53,963 nucleotides of DNA. Origin: Pseudoselenomonas ruminis (GTDB lineage Bacteria > Bacillota > Negativicutes > Selenomonadales > Selenomonadaceae). Positions 7,069 to 17,000 of the stretch are shown piece after piece. Every line of letters starts with the position of its first letter. Within the stretch, counting starts at the first letter, position 1. The stretch lies in assembly GCF_008271295.1 (NCBI RefSeq), contig NZ_VTOY01000014.1, positions 1 through 53,963 on the forward strand. The letters are read 5' to 3'. Under the pieces are notes generated by a model. It was not told the origin of the DNA, made no database searches, and worked only from the letters and a program-made list of their open reading frames with translations. Position numbers and translations under genes: made by a program.

Positions 7069-9009
7069 ATGCTAAAGCGTATCGCAGTTTTGTTATTGAT
7101 GCTTTTGAACTTATCCATAGCCAGTACAGCATTGGCCTATTCAGAAGATATAGGAGCTATCGAAAGCGAGATAAATAGCGGGGGAGGGAAACTAAATTGG
7201 CCGGTGCCAACGCCACCTGCTGTTATGACTTCGGCTTTTGGCCCCCGTATTCATCCGATTACAGGAAATCTTCGCAATCATGGCGGTGTTGACTTAGCGG
7301 GAGATTTTGGTGACCCGATATATGCAGCTGGTGATGGTGTTGTAGAAGATGCCTCGGTAGGCTATAACGATGGTTATGGAAACCTGGTCATAATTGACCA
7401 TGGGAACGGCCTTAAAACGTACTATGCTCACAATAGCACCGTGGATGTTTACCCCGGCCAGCAGGTACATGCTGGCCAGATTATCGCTACCATGGGGTCT
7501 ACTGGTGCATCTACCGGCCCGCATTGTCATTTTGGGACACAACTTAATAACGTATTTGTAGACCCAGGGCTATTTGTAGCAGGTATGGCGCAAATGGAAG
7601 TTGAACAGTTTGGCAGCCTTATAAACGGCGGTGATCCAACAGCAGCAACAGACTTTGATGACAGCAATGTTTCTCTGGAGATTTCTGCTGATTTTGCCAA
7701 GCCGCTGAAAGATGTCATAGATACTTTCGTGGATTTAATGACCAAGGCCTTGGGAATAATCAAAAACTACATCTGGCAGATTTTTGCTTGCCTGATGGCC
7801 ATAGACCTTGCCATGTCGGCTATGTATAAAGGCCTGGGCGCATGGGGAGATAATGATGAGCATACCTTTACCAGCTGGTTCTTCTACAAAATCATCACCT
7901 ATGGCGTATTGATTTTCATGCTGATGAACTGGGGCGATTTTATCGGTAACCTTGCCTTGGAAAGTTTTCCGCAAATTGGAGCCCTGGCAGTAGGGGAATC
8001 TTTGGACACAGCAGGTCAGACCGTCTCAGACCCGACCAAGATTGTACAGAAGGGAGTGGAGATAATTGTCCCACTTATCAATGAGGCGTTGAAGGTACAT
8101 GGATTTCTTGACCTGTTCACAGAAGGGTTCACGTTCCTCATCTGTGCGGTGTTTGGCTGCATTTTCCTTATTCTCTTTATGATTATTGGCATACAGGTGG
8201 CCAAGGCATACCTGTTCTTCTATTTCACCATTCTGTTCTCCTTTGTCAATTTCATGTTCGCCGGACTGAAACAGACACGGAAGTGGGCTTCCAACGGAAT
8301 TAATGGCATTTTCGCTGTTTCCCTAAATCTTATGTTCTTCATCATATTTACGGTGATGCTCCAGTTTACTATGCAGAATCTTGTGGTGGGTGATTTTGTC
8401 GAAACAAAAACCACTGTGTCAGAAGTTGGCAGCACGGCAAAAATCATCAGTGAAGATGATTGTATGGCTCGCATCCGGGCTGTGGAATCCTATGGTGGCA
8501 ACTATCACTGCGACAATGGGCAAGGCTACTATGGAGCCTATCAGATAGATTATGGCCACTATAACAACTGGGATAGATGGTGCAGGGATTATGAAAACAG
8601 TAACGGCACACTAATTCATGACGGAGAGAACTACACCCGGTGGAATTCCTATGGAGACAAGGATACAGCCCCGGAGCCCAGTACAGAGTATCCGTGGGCA
8701 CCACAAAATCAGGATAAAGTAGCGAGGTTCATCATAGAGGGCTACTACAACAAATATGGCTCATGGGAAGCCGCTTGCCGTGCTTGGAACCAAGGTGAAG
8801 GAGGTATGGAAAATGCGGCTGCCTATGAATACCAGGCGGCTATTCTAGGCCATCATGGAGCGAACAAAACCAGCCGTGTGGCCAATATGGCGCTGCTCTT
8901 CCAGCTCCTTCTGCTGGTACTGCTCTTTATTCTGATAGCTGACCACATGGAAAAACTGATTAACAAGCAGTTTGGCGGTATGGGCTTTAAGCTCACCAAC
9001 GAACACTAG
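7069..9009 (+). CDS. M23 endopeptidase / VirB6-like membrane / lysozyme-like fusion
   Basis: A conjugation protein that appears to join two wall hydrolases to a membrane channel subunit. A signal peptide is followed by a LytM/M23 domain (residues 40-175) with its zinc ligands in NHGGVDL and GPHCHFG. Next comes a membrane region (about 225-440) with five or six hydrophobic segments, similar in character to VirB6/TrbL. Then a lysozyme-like region (about 460-590: RAVESYGGNYHCDNG, GYYGAYQID, AACRAWNQGEGG) and a final membrane segment. The start is secure: AGGAGGAGG lies 7 bases before the ATG. A second VirB5-like gene follows after 15 bases. Domain identity is clear for M23, moderate for the rest. 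Confidence 0.75.
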   Translation: MLKRIAVLLLMLLNLSIASTALAYSEDIGAIESEINSGGGKLNWPVPTPPAVMTSAFGPRIHPITGNLRNHGGVDLAGDFGDPIYAAGDGVVEDASVGYNDGYGNLVIIDHGNGLKTYYAHNSTVDVYPGQQVHAGQIIATMGSTGASTGPHCHFGTQLNNVFVDPGLFVAGMAQMEVEQFGSLINGGDPTAATDFDDSNVSLEISADFAKPLKDVIDTFVDLMTKALGIIKNYIWQIFACLMAIDLAMSAMYKGLGAWGDNDEHTFTSWFFYKIITYGVLIFMLMNWGDFIGNLALESFPQIGALAVGESLDTAGQTVSDPTKIVQKGVEIIVPLINEALKVHGFLDLFTEGFTFLICAVFGCIFLILFMIIGIQVAKAYLFFYFTILFSFVNFMFAGLKQTRKWASNGINGIFAVSLNLMFFIIFTVMLQFTMQNLVVGDFVETKTTVSEVGSTAKIISEDDCMARIRAVESYGGNYHCDNGQGYYGAYQIDYGHYNNWDRWCRDYENSNGTLIHDGENYTRWNSYGDKDTAPEPSTEYPWAPQNQDKVARFIIEGYYNKYGSWEAACRAWNQGEGGMENAAAYEYQAAILGHHGANKTSRVANMALLFQLLLLVLLFILIADHMEKLINKQFGGMGFKLTNEH

Positions 9010-9024
9010 GAAGGAGGTGAGAAC

Positions 9025-9891
9025 ATGAGAAAAGGTAAAATATCATATTGCCTTGGAGTGCTTGGGGCTTGCTTTATAGGCGGCATTGGAGCCTACGGCA
9101 TAGGCTCCGCTCACGCTGTCCCCGGTGTGGATAAGCCCTTTGACCCGGCCAATTATTACAGCATGACCAGCGTTTCCTATGCGGATAGTGCTCCGTCACC
9201 CTTTGCCCTGAAGGATTTGGCAAGGCAGGGAGGCAATGTTTATGACTACGCCAGGCACATGAAAGCCATCCTTGCTACTCAGAATACGGAGAATTGGTTG
9301 GCCACAGCCTTGGAGCGGTTTGGCATCAAGGTCAAGAATATGAACCCCTTGGATAACAGCATCTTGACCACCGTGCAAAGAAACATTGCCAGCTTGAACA
9401 GCGACACGGAAAGTAGCGGACTGGGAGAAAAGACCTTGGATTTCTGGAAAAGCAAGATTTTCCGTAGCACGGAAGACGGCTATGTGGATGAAAGCACCTA
9501 TAAGCCGCAGGAACAATATCAGGCTGCCGCTTCAATCTACAAGTATTACGGTGATAATGCCAAAGGCTTTATTGATACAGCAAAGAGCGAACAGGCAAAT
9601 ATCACTGCTATCATGGAAGCCAGCAACAATGCTGAAGGAGAAATGCAAGCAGACCAAGCCAAGGCCGATGCTATGGCCATGTTGGATGCAGAAACTGCAA
9701 GGCGGAATACTCTGCTGGGGAATTTAGCCAGCATCAAGGCCGTGGAGGGCAAAATCAAGCAAAATGAGGATTTAGCCTTTCGGCGGCAGGTACAGGATGC
9801 GCAGATAAGCATCGAAGACCCTTATCATCGTAACGAGCGGTCAAAAAAGCTCTATGAGAAATCGGAGCCGAAGGGTTTTGTGAGATTCTAA
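9025..9891 (+). CDS. VirB5/TrbJ-like exported protein, second copy
   Basis: Exported 288-residue protein with a signal peptide (hydrophobic segment ending GSAHA-VP), extended helical regions and an NNAEGEMQADQAKADAM helix near residue 200 that matches the NNAEG block of the protein at 555. The C-terminal 80 residues are charged and helical. VirB5/TrbJ proteins are minor pilus or channel-tip components; this assignment rests on size, secretion, helix content and position after the M23-fusion gene. The ribosome site GGAAGGAGGTGAG is strong. The transcript ends at a terminator directly after the stop. Confidence 0.6.
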   Translation: MRKGKISYCLGVLGACFIGGIGAYGIGSAHAVPGVDKPFDPANYYSMTSVSYADSAPSPFALKDLARQGGNVYDYARHMKAILATQNTENWLATALERFGIKVKNMNPLDNSILTTVQRNIASLNSDTESSGLGEKTLDFWKSKIFRSTEDGYVDESTYKPQEQYQAAASIYKYYGDNAKGFIDTAKSEQANITAIMEASNNAEGEMQADQAKADAMAMLDAETARRNTLLGNLASIKAVEGKIKQNEDLAFRRQVQDAQISIEDPYHRNERSKKLYEKSEPKGFVRF

Positions 9892-9894
9892 ATA

Positions 9895-9939
9895 AACAAA
9901 AGCCTGAATGCGTTTAATCAACGCAATCAGGCTTTTGTT
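9895..9939. terminator. Bidirectional terminator
   Basis: Arms AACAAAAGCCTGA (9895-9907) and TCAGGCTTTTGTT (9927-9939), with an inner TGCG/CGCA pairing. It lies between convergent genes and covers the last codons of the minus-strand PBECR4-like gene. Confidence 0.85.
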
Positions 9940-10564
9940 CTAGGGATGTTAGGCACCCTTCATCGCTTATGAAATTCTTGTGACGATATAATTCTTCTTC
10001 GGTTACGTTATTAGCATGGTGTTCGATTCGTTTTTTGAAAAGAACTGTATATTGCGTCTGTCTGGAGCTGTAATCAAATTTTTCCATAGGGAAGATGGAG
10101 TTCATACAAATTGTGCCTGCCTCGTCTTTTACGAAGAAAGAAAATGTTATTGTTTCACTATCATAGCTTCCCTTGGCTAGGTAATCTGCCGTTATCTTAG
10201 TTGCAAAAGATACTTTTCTATTGTCATATGCAAAGAATTTTGTATCATTATTCTCAAGAATAGTTGATAAGTTCTGCAATGCTATCAATCGGGGGACTAT
10301 TTTTCTGAAATTATCGTCATTCTCTATTTGGCTAACTGTTAGTTGACCTTTTACGATATTAGCTAAAATCTTAGCACTGGTTTTTTGCTGAAATTTGTAG
10401 CGTAGCTTCAACTTGTGTAGTCCTGCTAAATGATAGAAATTTTCTGGTTGAAAGGTTATATGCATTGTTGAGGTTTTTCCTTTACGCCCCAAAACAATAA
10501 GATATTCTACCTTGATAAGTTGTTCGTAAGCTTTAGCAGCCGCTTGCAAAATGTCTTTGTCCAT
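9914..10564 (-). CDS. PBECR4-like nuclease, candidate toxin
   Basis: 216-residue protein resembling the PBECR4 group (phage-Barnase-EndoU-colicinE5/D-RelE-like nucleases). Visible features: YLIVLGRKGKTSTMHITF, ENFYHLAGLHKLK near residues 42-54, a central helical part with repeated short blocks (AKILANIVKGQLTVSQIE), and the C-terminal TQYTVLFKKRIE strand. Proteins of this group are predicted RNases and usually sit in phage or mobile loci. AGAAGG lies 6 bases before the ATG. Directly upstream on the same strand are a 15-bp hairpin and a structured RNA with its own promoter, the layout of type III toxin-antitoxin loci. The protein family is fairly clear; toxin activity is inferred. Confidence 0.65.
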   Translation of the reverse strand: MDKDILQAAAKAYEQLIKVEYLIVLGRKGKTSTMHITFQPENFYHLAGLHKLKLRYKFQQKTSAKILANIVKGQLTVSQIENDDNFRKIVPRLIALQNLSTILENNDTKFFAYDNRKVSFATKITADYLAKGSYDSETITFSFFVKDEAGTICMNSIFPMEKFDYSSRQTQYTVLFKKRIEHHANNVTEEELYRHKNFISDEGCLTSLEQKPDCVD

Positions 10565-10586
10565 AGGTTACCTTCTAAATACTAAG

Positions 10587-10623
10587 CAAGGCGGATGCCA
10601 TTGAGAAGATGGCATCCGCCTTG
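10587..10623 (-). terminator. 15-bp hairpin between the RNA and the PBECR4-like gene
   Basis: A perfect 15-bp stem (10587-10601 with 10609-10623) around a 7-base loop. On the minus strand the sequence after the stem is CTTAGTATTTAG, a poor T-run, so termination may be partial and let some transcription into the nuclease gene 22 bases on. Confidence 0.7.
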
Positions 10624-10778
10624 TAATTTGCTATTTTTTCTGTCTGCACACGGTTGTGCATATAGTCAGGTTGAGGTTTTTATAGCAAAAACCCTACATA
10701 TGGCTACTCCGAGTCCCGCATCCTGACACGCTTCTCGGTATCAACACCTTTACTGACACACTCCGTTGCCAGTTCTCT
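10587..10778 (-). ncRNA. Structured RNA of about 190 nt, candidate RNA antitoxin or leader
   Basis: No protein frame with a ribosome site is visible, but there is a good promoter at one end and a strong hairpin at the other. Pairings seen by eye, in plus-strand coordinates: 10645-10650 with 10655-10660 (6 bp); 10675-10681 with 10687-10693 (7 bp); 10665-10670 with 10722-10727 (6 bp); 10709-10713 with 10734-10738 (5 bp). The last two cross, forming a pseudoknot. A 12-base block occurs twice, 30 bases apart (10723 and 10753; 10 of 12 identical). It matches no riboswitch or known RNA class that can be recognised by eye. It could be a type III-like antitoxin, a regulatory leader or a free small RNA. 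Confidence 0.55.
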
Positions 10779-10784
10779 ATGTAA

Positions 10785-10814
10785 ATAATACCACGCTTTA
10801 ATGTGTATTGTCAA
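10785..10814 (-). promoter_or_regulatory. Promoter of the structured RNA
   Basis: On the minus strand, a perfect TTGACA (10814-10809), an 18-base spacer and TATTAT (10790-10785). The expected transcription start is near 10778. It is among the best sigma-70 promoters in the window. Confidence 0.8.
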
Positions 10815-10878
10815 AATAATTGTGGAGAGAATTTTGCCAGGATAACTATGTATAATATTACTAACAGAATATTCTTGT

Positions 10879-10898
10879 AACATATATAAATATATGTT
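10879..10898. promoter_or_regulatory. AT palindrome, copy 2 (operator candidate)
   Basis: AACATATAT-AA-ATATATGTT, the same arms as at 6962-6981. It lies 24 bases before element C and about 65 bases upstream of the divergent RNA promoter. Confidence 0.5.
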
Positions 10899-10920
10899 AG
10901 TATTTTAGTGGAAAAGCAAT

Positions 10921-10967
10921 AGAGTAAAATATTGCATAGTTTTCCAACCCCAAAGCAGATTTACCAT
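10921..10967 (+). promoter_or_regulatory. Shared promoter module, copy C
   Basis: Core AGTAAAATATTGCATAGTTT (10923-10942), then exactly 18 bases from the end of AGTTTT (10943) to TACCAT (10962-10967). A start near 10974 would exclude initiation at the ATG at 10966 and supports the gene start at 11002. Confidence 0.65.
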
Positions 10968-11001
10968 GGATATGAAATTACCTTATATAGGAGGCATATC
11001 C

Positions 11002-14000
11002 ATGATAAGCAAAAATGCTCTAATGACTGAAGCAGACCGCTTCATCCTAGACATGCAGTCGAACCAGCAACGCTATATCGACTTCCTGTCTACCATGGGC
11101 AAGTACCACAAGTACGGTCTTACTCAGCAAATCAATCTTTTTTTCCACGCCCCGGCGGGTGCCAGCGGTGCAGTGGCTACCAAGGCCATCTGGGAAAAGT
11201 TGGGGAGGAAGGTGGCAGATAATGCCAAGCCTATCCCCATCATCACAGGCAGCGAGTATCAGGAACACGTTGAGGAAGTTTTTGATGTCTCGGCCACCGA
11301 GGGCTATCAAGGGGAAAAGCTCACATGGGAATATGACGAGCAGAAATGTAAAGCCTATATGGATGAGCATTTTCCCGGCCCCAGTGACCTGTCCATGCCC
11401 CAGCGAATCCTTAATTTCGCCAAAAGCTATACTGAGGCTTTGCCCTGGGTAGAGGACAAGGAACTTACAGCCCTTAGTACCGCCTATGTAATCATGGAGC
11501 GTCTGGGCTATGATGCCGAAGATGAGATTGGCCTTGAGCTTATGCTTCATGATTGGGAGGATGTCAATGTTGAAAAGACCCTTGCCACGGTAAATGATGC
11601 CAGCAAGATGGTTTTAAGTCAGATTGGAGATTATATCAGAAAGGCGGAGAGACAAAATGACAATGGACGAACTGATGGCAACAGAGCAGGAATATCAGGA
11701 AATGCTCACCCGTTGGGACATGGAGGACAAGGCGAGGGAAGAGCGGATGAAGGAGCTGGACGAGTTAGACCGGCTGACGGCGAAGGCCAAGGAAATGAGG
11801 CAGCAGATGAACCTGATGCCCGGACGGTGGTCGGGGATTTGGGCGAAGTACATGGAGGAAGAGAAACCAGCCCAGTGGATAGAAATTCTCCAGAGCGGGA
11901 GAGTGCAGCTGATGCTGGGACAGGTGGACATGGAGTACAACCAGAAGTACGAGCAGATGAAGGCGGAAATGAAGAAGAAACGGGGCCTGAACCACATATT
12001 CCAGCAGAGGGACTTCATGGGGTACACGAGGGCAATAATGGCGATGGAGGACGAGATAGTGTCTCTGCTGGCCCAGCAGCTGACGAATCAGGCGTAACAG
12101 AAGAACCTTCTACCCATATTACCGTTACCAAGGCATCCCTTCACCCGGTTAGAACACCAAATGGCGGTGTAGCCTGGGTGCCGGAGGACGTAACGGAAAA
12201 AGAAGTTACCGTAGATGCTGCCGGAAAAGTCACTGAGGAAAGCGAACCGGCAGCCGTACCTGAAGATAAGCAGGAAAAAGAAGATAAAGCTCCAGCTGAT
12301 GAAGAGGTTGATATTGGCTATCCCAAACCTACACAGGCCGAAAGGGACATGTCCAGTAAACTTTGGGCTGGGCGTGTACCCAAGGGGAAATACCTGGAAT
12401 ATTCCATTGCGGCGCTTCATGTGGAATTCTATCGCTGGCACCAGATAAAGGAATATGGCGGTGGGATGTATGAGACGGATGGGCAGGCAATGAACCTTGT
12501 CCGCAATCACATCATAGCTACGCTATTGAATTTGGAAAAGCAGGGATTGACGCTGCCAGAGACGGAAAACACACCGCTCCCCCCGGAATACCCCGATAAC
12601 TACATGAAGCTTGGAACCAAGGACTATGAACATCGTTTGAAGTTCTTCACCAAGAGTACGATAGATAATCTGATTCACGAACTTCCCGCTGACTTTCTTG
12701 AAGAAGAAAAAGAGACACTTTCGGAAGAAGGGGGATCACTGGATGAACCTGCTCCCATAGAGGAAGAAGAAAAAACGCCTGACCAGGAGAACGAGCAGGA
12801 GCCGGAAAAGCTCTTTACTACGGAGGATTTCAGCCATTTAGATTTTACGGCAGATATGTCTACCACTTCCGGTAAGCGCAAGGTCTTTGAGCGCAACATG
12901 GCAGCTATTCGCACGGTAAAACGGTTGGAGGACGAAGAACGGGAGGCCACGCCGGAAGAACTGAAAGTACTCAAAAGCTTTTCTGGCTTCGGCGGCCTGC
13001 CGGAAGCCTTTGACCGATATAATACCGCTTGGCAGAAGGAATATAACGAGCTGCGGAACAATCTCACAGATTCCGAGTACAGCTCTGCCCGGGCTTCTAC
13101 GCTCAACGCTCACTTCACGCCCCCGGAGCTTATCAAGGGGATTTATGAAGGGCTGGAAAAACGTGGCTTTACTGGGGGGAATGTCTTGGAGCCGTCCTGT
13201 GGCAATGGCAGATTTTTGGAAAATATGCCGGAGGGCATTCGGGAGGCCAGCATTATTCATGGCGTGGAGCTTGACCCCATCACAGCCCGGATTGCAGCTC
13301 ATATCTATACGGATGCGACCATTTCCAATCAGCCGTTTGAGCGTACTACCTATGCGGATGGTTCTTTTGACCTGGCTATCAGTAATGTGCCCTTCGGGGA
13401 ATATCGCATAACCAGTGATGTGCGTTACAAGAAGCAGCGCCCTTATATTCATGACTATTTCATCAGCAAGATGGTGGATGAAGTACGCCCCGGCGGCTAT
13501 GTAGTAGCTATGACCAGCTCCGGCACCATGGATAAGAAGTCATCCAAGGCAAGGGAGGATATTGCTGCCAAGGCCGAACTGGTAGGCGCTATTCGTCTGC
13601 CAAACACGGCTTTTAATTCCTCTGGCACCAGCGTTACTTCGGATATTCTCATCTTGAGGAAGCGGGAAACACCTCTTAACATTACCCATGATAAGAACGG
13701 GGAAGTTCAGGGAGAAGATGCCAACTTCATGAGCTGGGTATATTCAATGCCGGAAAGTGAATTGGGGTATCAGAACCTCAACCATTATTTCAGCCAGCAC
13801 CCGGAAAACGTGCTGGGAAGTCTTGCTGTTGTTTCCGGCCCCTACGGGGATACGCTGACTTGTGAGCCGGAAGAGGGCATGGATTTGGGGAAGCAGATTG
13901 CCGAAGCCGTAGCAAACTTTGAAGGAAGCTACGAAAAAGCCACTGAACCCCTAGAGCCACCGGTGCAGGAAAACACACAGTCCGGCAGCAGTTTTGGCTA

Positions 14001-17000
14001 TGCCTATGAAAATGGCAAGGTGGTCTACCATAATGTCTATGGGGAGACGCAGGATTTCCAGAGCTTTATCCATCAGCAAATGGTGAGGGATGCCATTATC
14101 AGCCAGCAAGGGGATAAGAAGGCCAAAGGGGAAGTGCTGGGAGAGGAAGATTTGACCGAAGGACGGCGCAAGAAAATCAATGCTGTCATGGCCAAAGCCC
14201 CGGAACTGGAAAAGAAGGTGCTTTCTCTTATCCATATTCGGGATGCAGTCAAGGATGTCTTCGATGCCCAGACCAATGGTTGCTCCAATGAAGAATTGTC
14301 TGCCTTGCAGGACACTTTGAATTCCATCTACGACCAGCATGTGAAGAACTACGGGCATATCTTCAGGGACACGGAGCTCTTGTCTTCTTTCCGGCATGAC
14401 CCAGCATGTCCCCTAATGGAAGTGCTGGAAAATGTGGATGCAGAAACGGGTGTGTTCTTAGGCAAAGCAGATATTTTCACAGCCCGTACCGTTATGCCAT
14501 CCTTTACGCCGGAAAAGGCGGAAACGGCCATGGATGCCCTGGCATTTTCCATGCAGGAAAAGGGCAAAGTGGACGTGGGGTATATGGCCAGCCTTATGCC
14601 GGAGACGAATGTGACCGACATCCTCAAAGAGTTGACGGATAAAAAGCTCATCTTCCAAGATTATCAGGATGGTGAATACAAGATAGCCGATGAATATCTC
14701 TCCGGCAATGTCCGTGCAAAAATCCGCTACCTGCAGGAAGAGCGGAAAAAGCTGCTTCTGGATAAGGAGCTTGCTGTGGCAAATATCACGATGCCCGATT
14801 GGCAGCCGGATTTTGCCCCGGAACATGACCTGGAGAAAAGAATCCATGATATTCTGAAGGACACCCAGCAGTATGTGCGCTCTGGCAATGGCCGCATCCG
14901 GGAAGGAGATTTGCATCAGGGGACAATCTATGGATTGTATCAGTTAAACGGGAATGAGCGCACATTTTATGAGAACCACGTTGCAGACCGGGAGTTCATG
15001 CTCCATATGGCTGGAGCCATGCGGCAAATCAGCTACCACTTTCCCGAGGAATATCGGAATGACCCAGTATTCTTGCTGGATGCCTTTCGATATGGCGTTA
15101 AGAGCATTTCCAATCAGGATGAAGCTGGAGCCGATATTCGGGATATGTTGGAGCACATGGAGCCGAAAGCCAATGTGAATTCCTATTTCCAGCCGGATTT
15201 CGTGCCTTACTACAAATTCCTGCACGAAAAACTCACCGCTGTTGACTATGCTCATTTAGAAAAGCAGAAGAAGGAAGAATACAAAAAGGAAATTATAGCT
15301 GCATGGCCTGCCTATAAGACGGCCTATGACAAGCAGGTGGAAGACATCGTTGCCAGCCGTCAGGACGAGCAGCTTAGTATCTACGAAGATAAGCTCCGGG
15401 ACATTGAGGCCAATATCGAGGCGCTAGAGGAAGTGAAGCCCACGGACATTCCTTCCGAGGACATCCGGGTGACACTGGGAGCTACATGGCTGCCTATAAA
15501 TTATGTGAAGGACTTCCTCACAGAGGAGCTTGACCTGTCTTATAGTGAAGCCAGAAAGCTCAAAATTGAGTATTCCAAGGCCTCTGGCAAATGGCATATT
15601 GACAATAAGGGAGGCTTCTTCAACACCAAGATAGACCAGATTTACGGCACCAGCGACATCAATGCCCTGAATCTTGCCGAGCTGGCCTTGAACCTCAAGC
15701 AGCCCCATGTCTATAAGAATACAGAAGATGGCAAGCGGGTGATAAACCCCGAAGCTACTTCGGCAGCACAGATGAAACAGGAAGACCTGAAGCGGGCTTT
15801 TGCTGATTGGATAATGAAGGACGAGAAGAGGGCTGCCAGAGTGACAGCTTTCTACAACGAGAACTTCAATGCGGTCGTTCCTCGGGAGTATAACGGCGAA
15901 TACCTTCGTTTTCCCGGCATGAACCCGGCGATTGAGCTAAAAGACCATCAGAAAGCGGCCATCGCCCATACACTCTATGGCGGTAATACCCTTTTCGCGC
16001 ATTCTGTGGGTGCCGGAAAGACCTATGAAATGATAGCTTCGGCCATGGAAGCCAAAAGGTTAGGGCTATCTCAGAAAGCTTTGATGGTGGTGCCCAAACA
16101 TCTCACCGAGCAGACTGGGGCTGCCTTTATGAAGCTCTACCCCAAGGCCAAAATTCTTGTGGCCCAGCCCAGCGATTTTGAAAAGAAGAACCGTAAGGCC
16201 TTTGTGGCCAAGGTTGCCACCCAGAATTGGGATGCTGTCATTATGGGCTATACCCAGTTTGAGCGCATCCCCATCACCCCGGAACGCCGAATTGCCCTGC
16301 AGGAGCAGCGTATCGGAGAGTACGAGGATATGCTGGATGAACTTAGAGCCAATGAGGATTCCAGGTATTCCATCAAGCAGGTGGAGCTGATGCTGAAAAA
16401 GGCCAAGGAACGTCTGGAAAAAGCCCAGGATGAAGTGGAAAAGAACAAGGATGATATGCCTATCTATTTTGAAGAGCTTGGCATTGATAGGCTCTATGTG
16501 GATGAAGCCCATAACTTCAAGAATATCTATGTGGCTACCAAGATGAACAATGTAGCAGGCATAGGCACATCCGATTCCGTTCGAGCAAATGACCTGATGG
16601 ATAAGTGCCAGTACATCAACGAGAAGACCAATTACAAAGGTCTCGTCTTTGCCACCGGCACCCCGGTTTCCAATTCCATGACGGAACTTTATATCATGCA
16701 GAAATACCTCCAGCCGCAAGTGCTGAAGGAAGCCGGTATCAACAGCTTTGACGATTGGGCAGCCACCTTTGGGGAGGCCGTAACTGGCTTTGAATTGAAG
16801 CCGGAGGGCAAGGGCTTTATGGAAAAGACCCGTTTCTCCCGGTTCTTCAACCTGCCGGAGCTGATGGCCATAGTCAAAATGACTGCTGACATCAAGACCG
16901 CTGATATGCTTGACCTGGATGTGCCTGACTGTGAAATGGTTGTTGACCAGATAGAGCCAACAGAAACCCAGTCTGACCTCGTAAATCATTTGGCTGTCCG

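Noticed and set aside
10587-10778. Known riboswitch or 6S/tmRNA in the non-coding stretch
   Set aside because: None of the conserved cores of common riboswitches, tmRNA or 6S RNA could be recognised, and the downstream gene is a nuclease rather than a metabolic gene.
10966-11001. Upstream ATG of the giant gene
   Set aside because: It overlaps the -10 of promoter copy C and lacks a ribosome site. The ATG at 11002 has AGGAGG.
16066-16989. 307-residue open frame on the minus strand within the giant gene
   Set aside because: It mirrors the helicase region of the plus-strand gene, has no ribosome site, and gives His/Leu/Gly-rich antisense-type sequence. The plus frame carries clear motifs.
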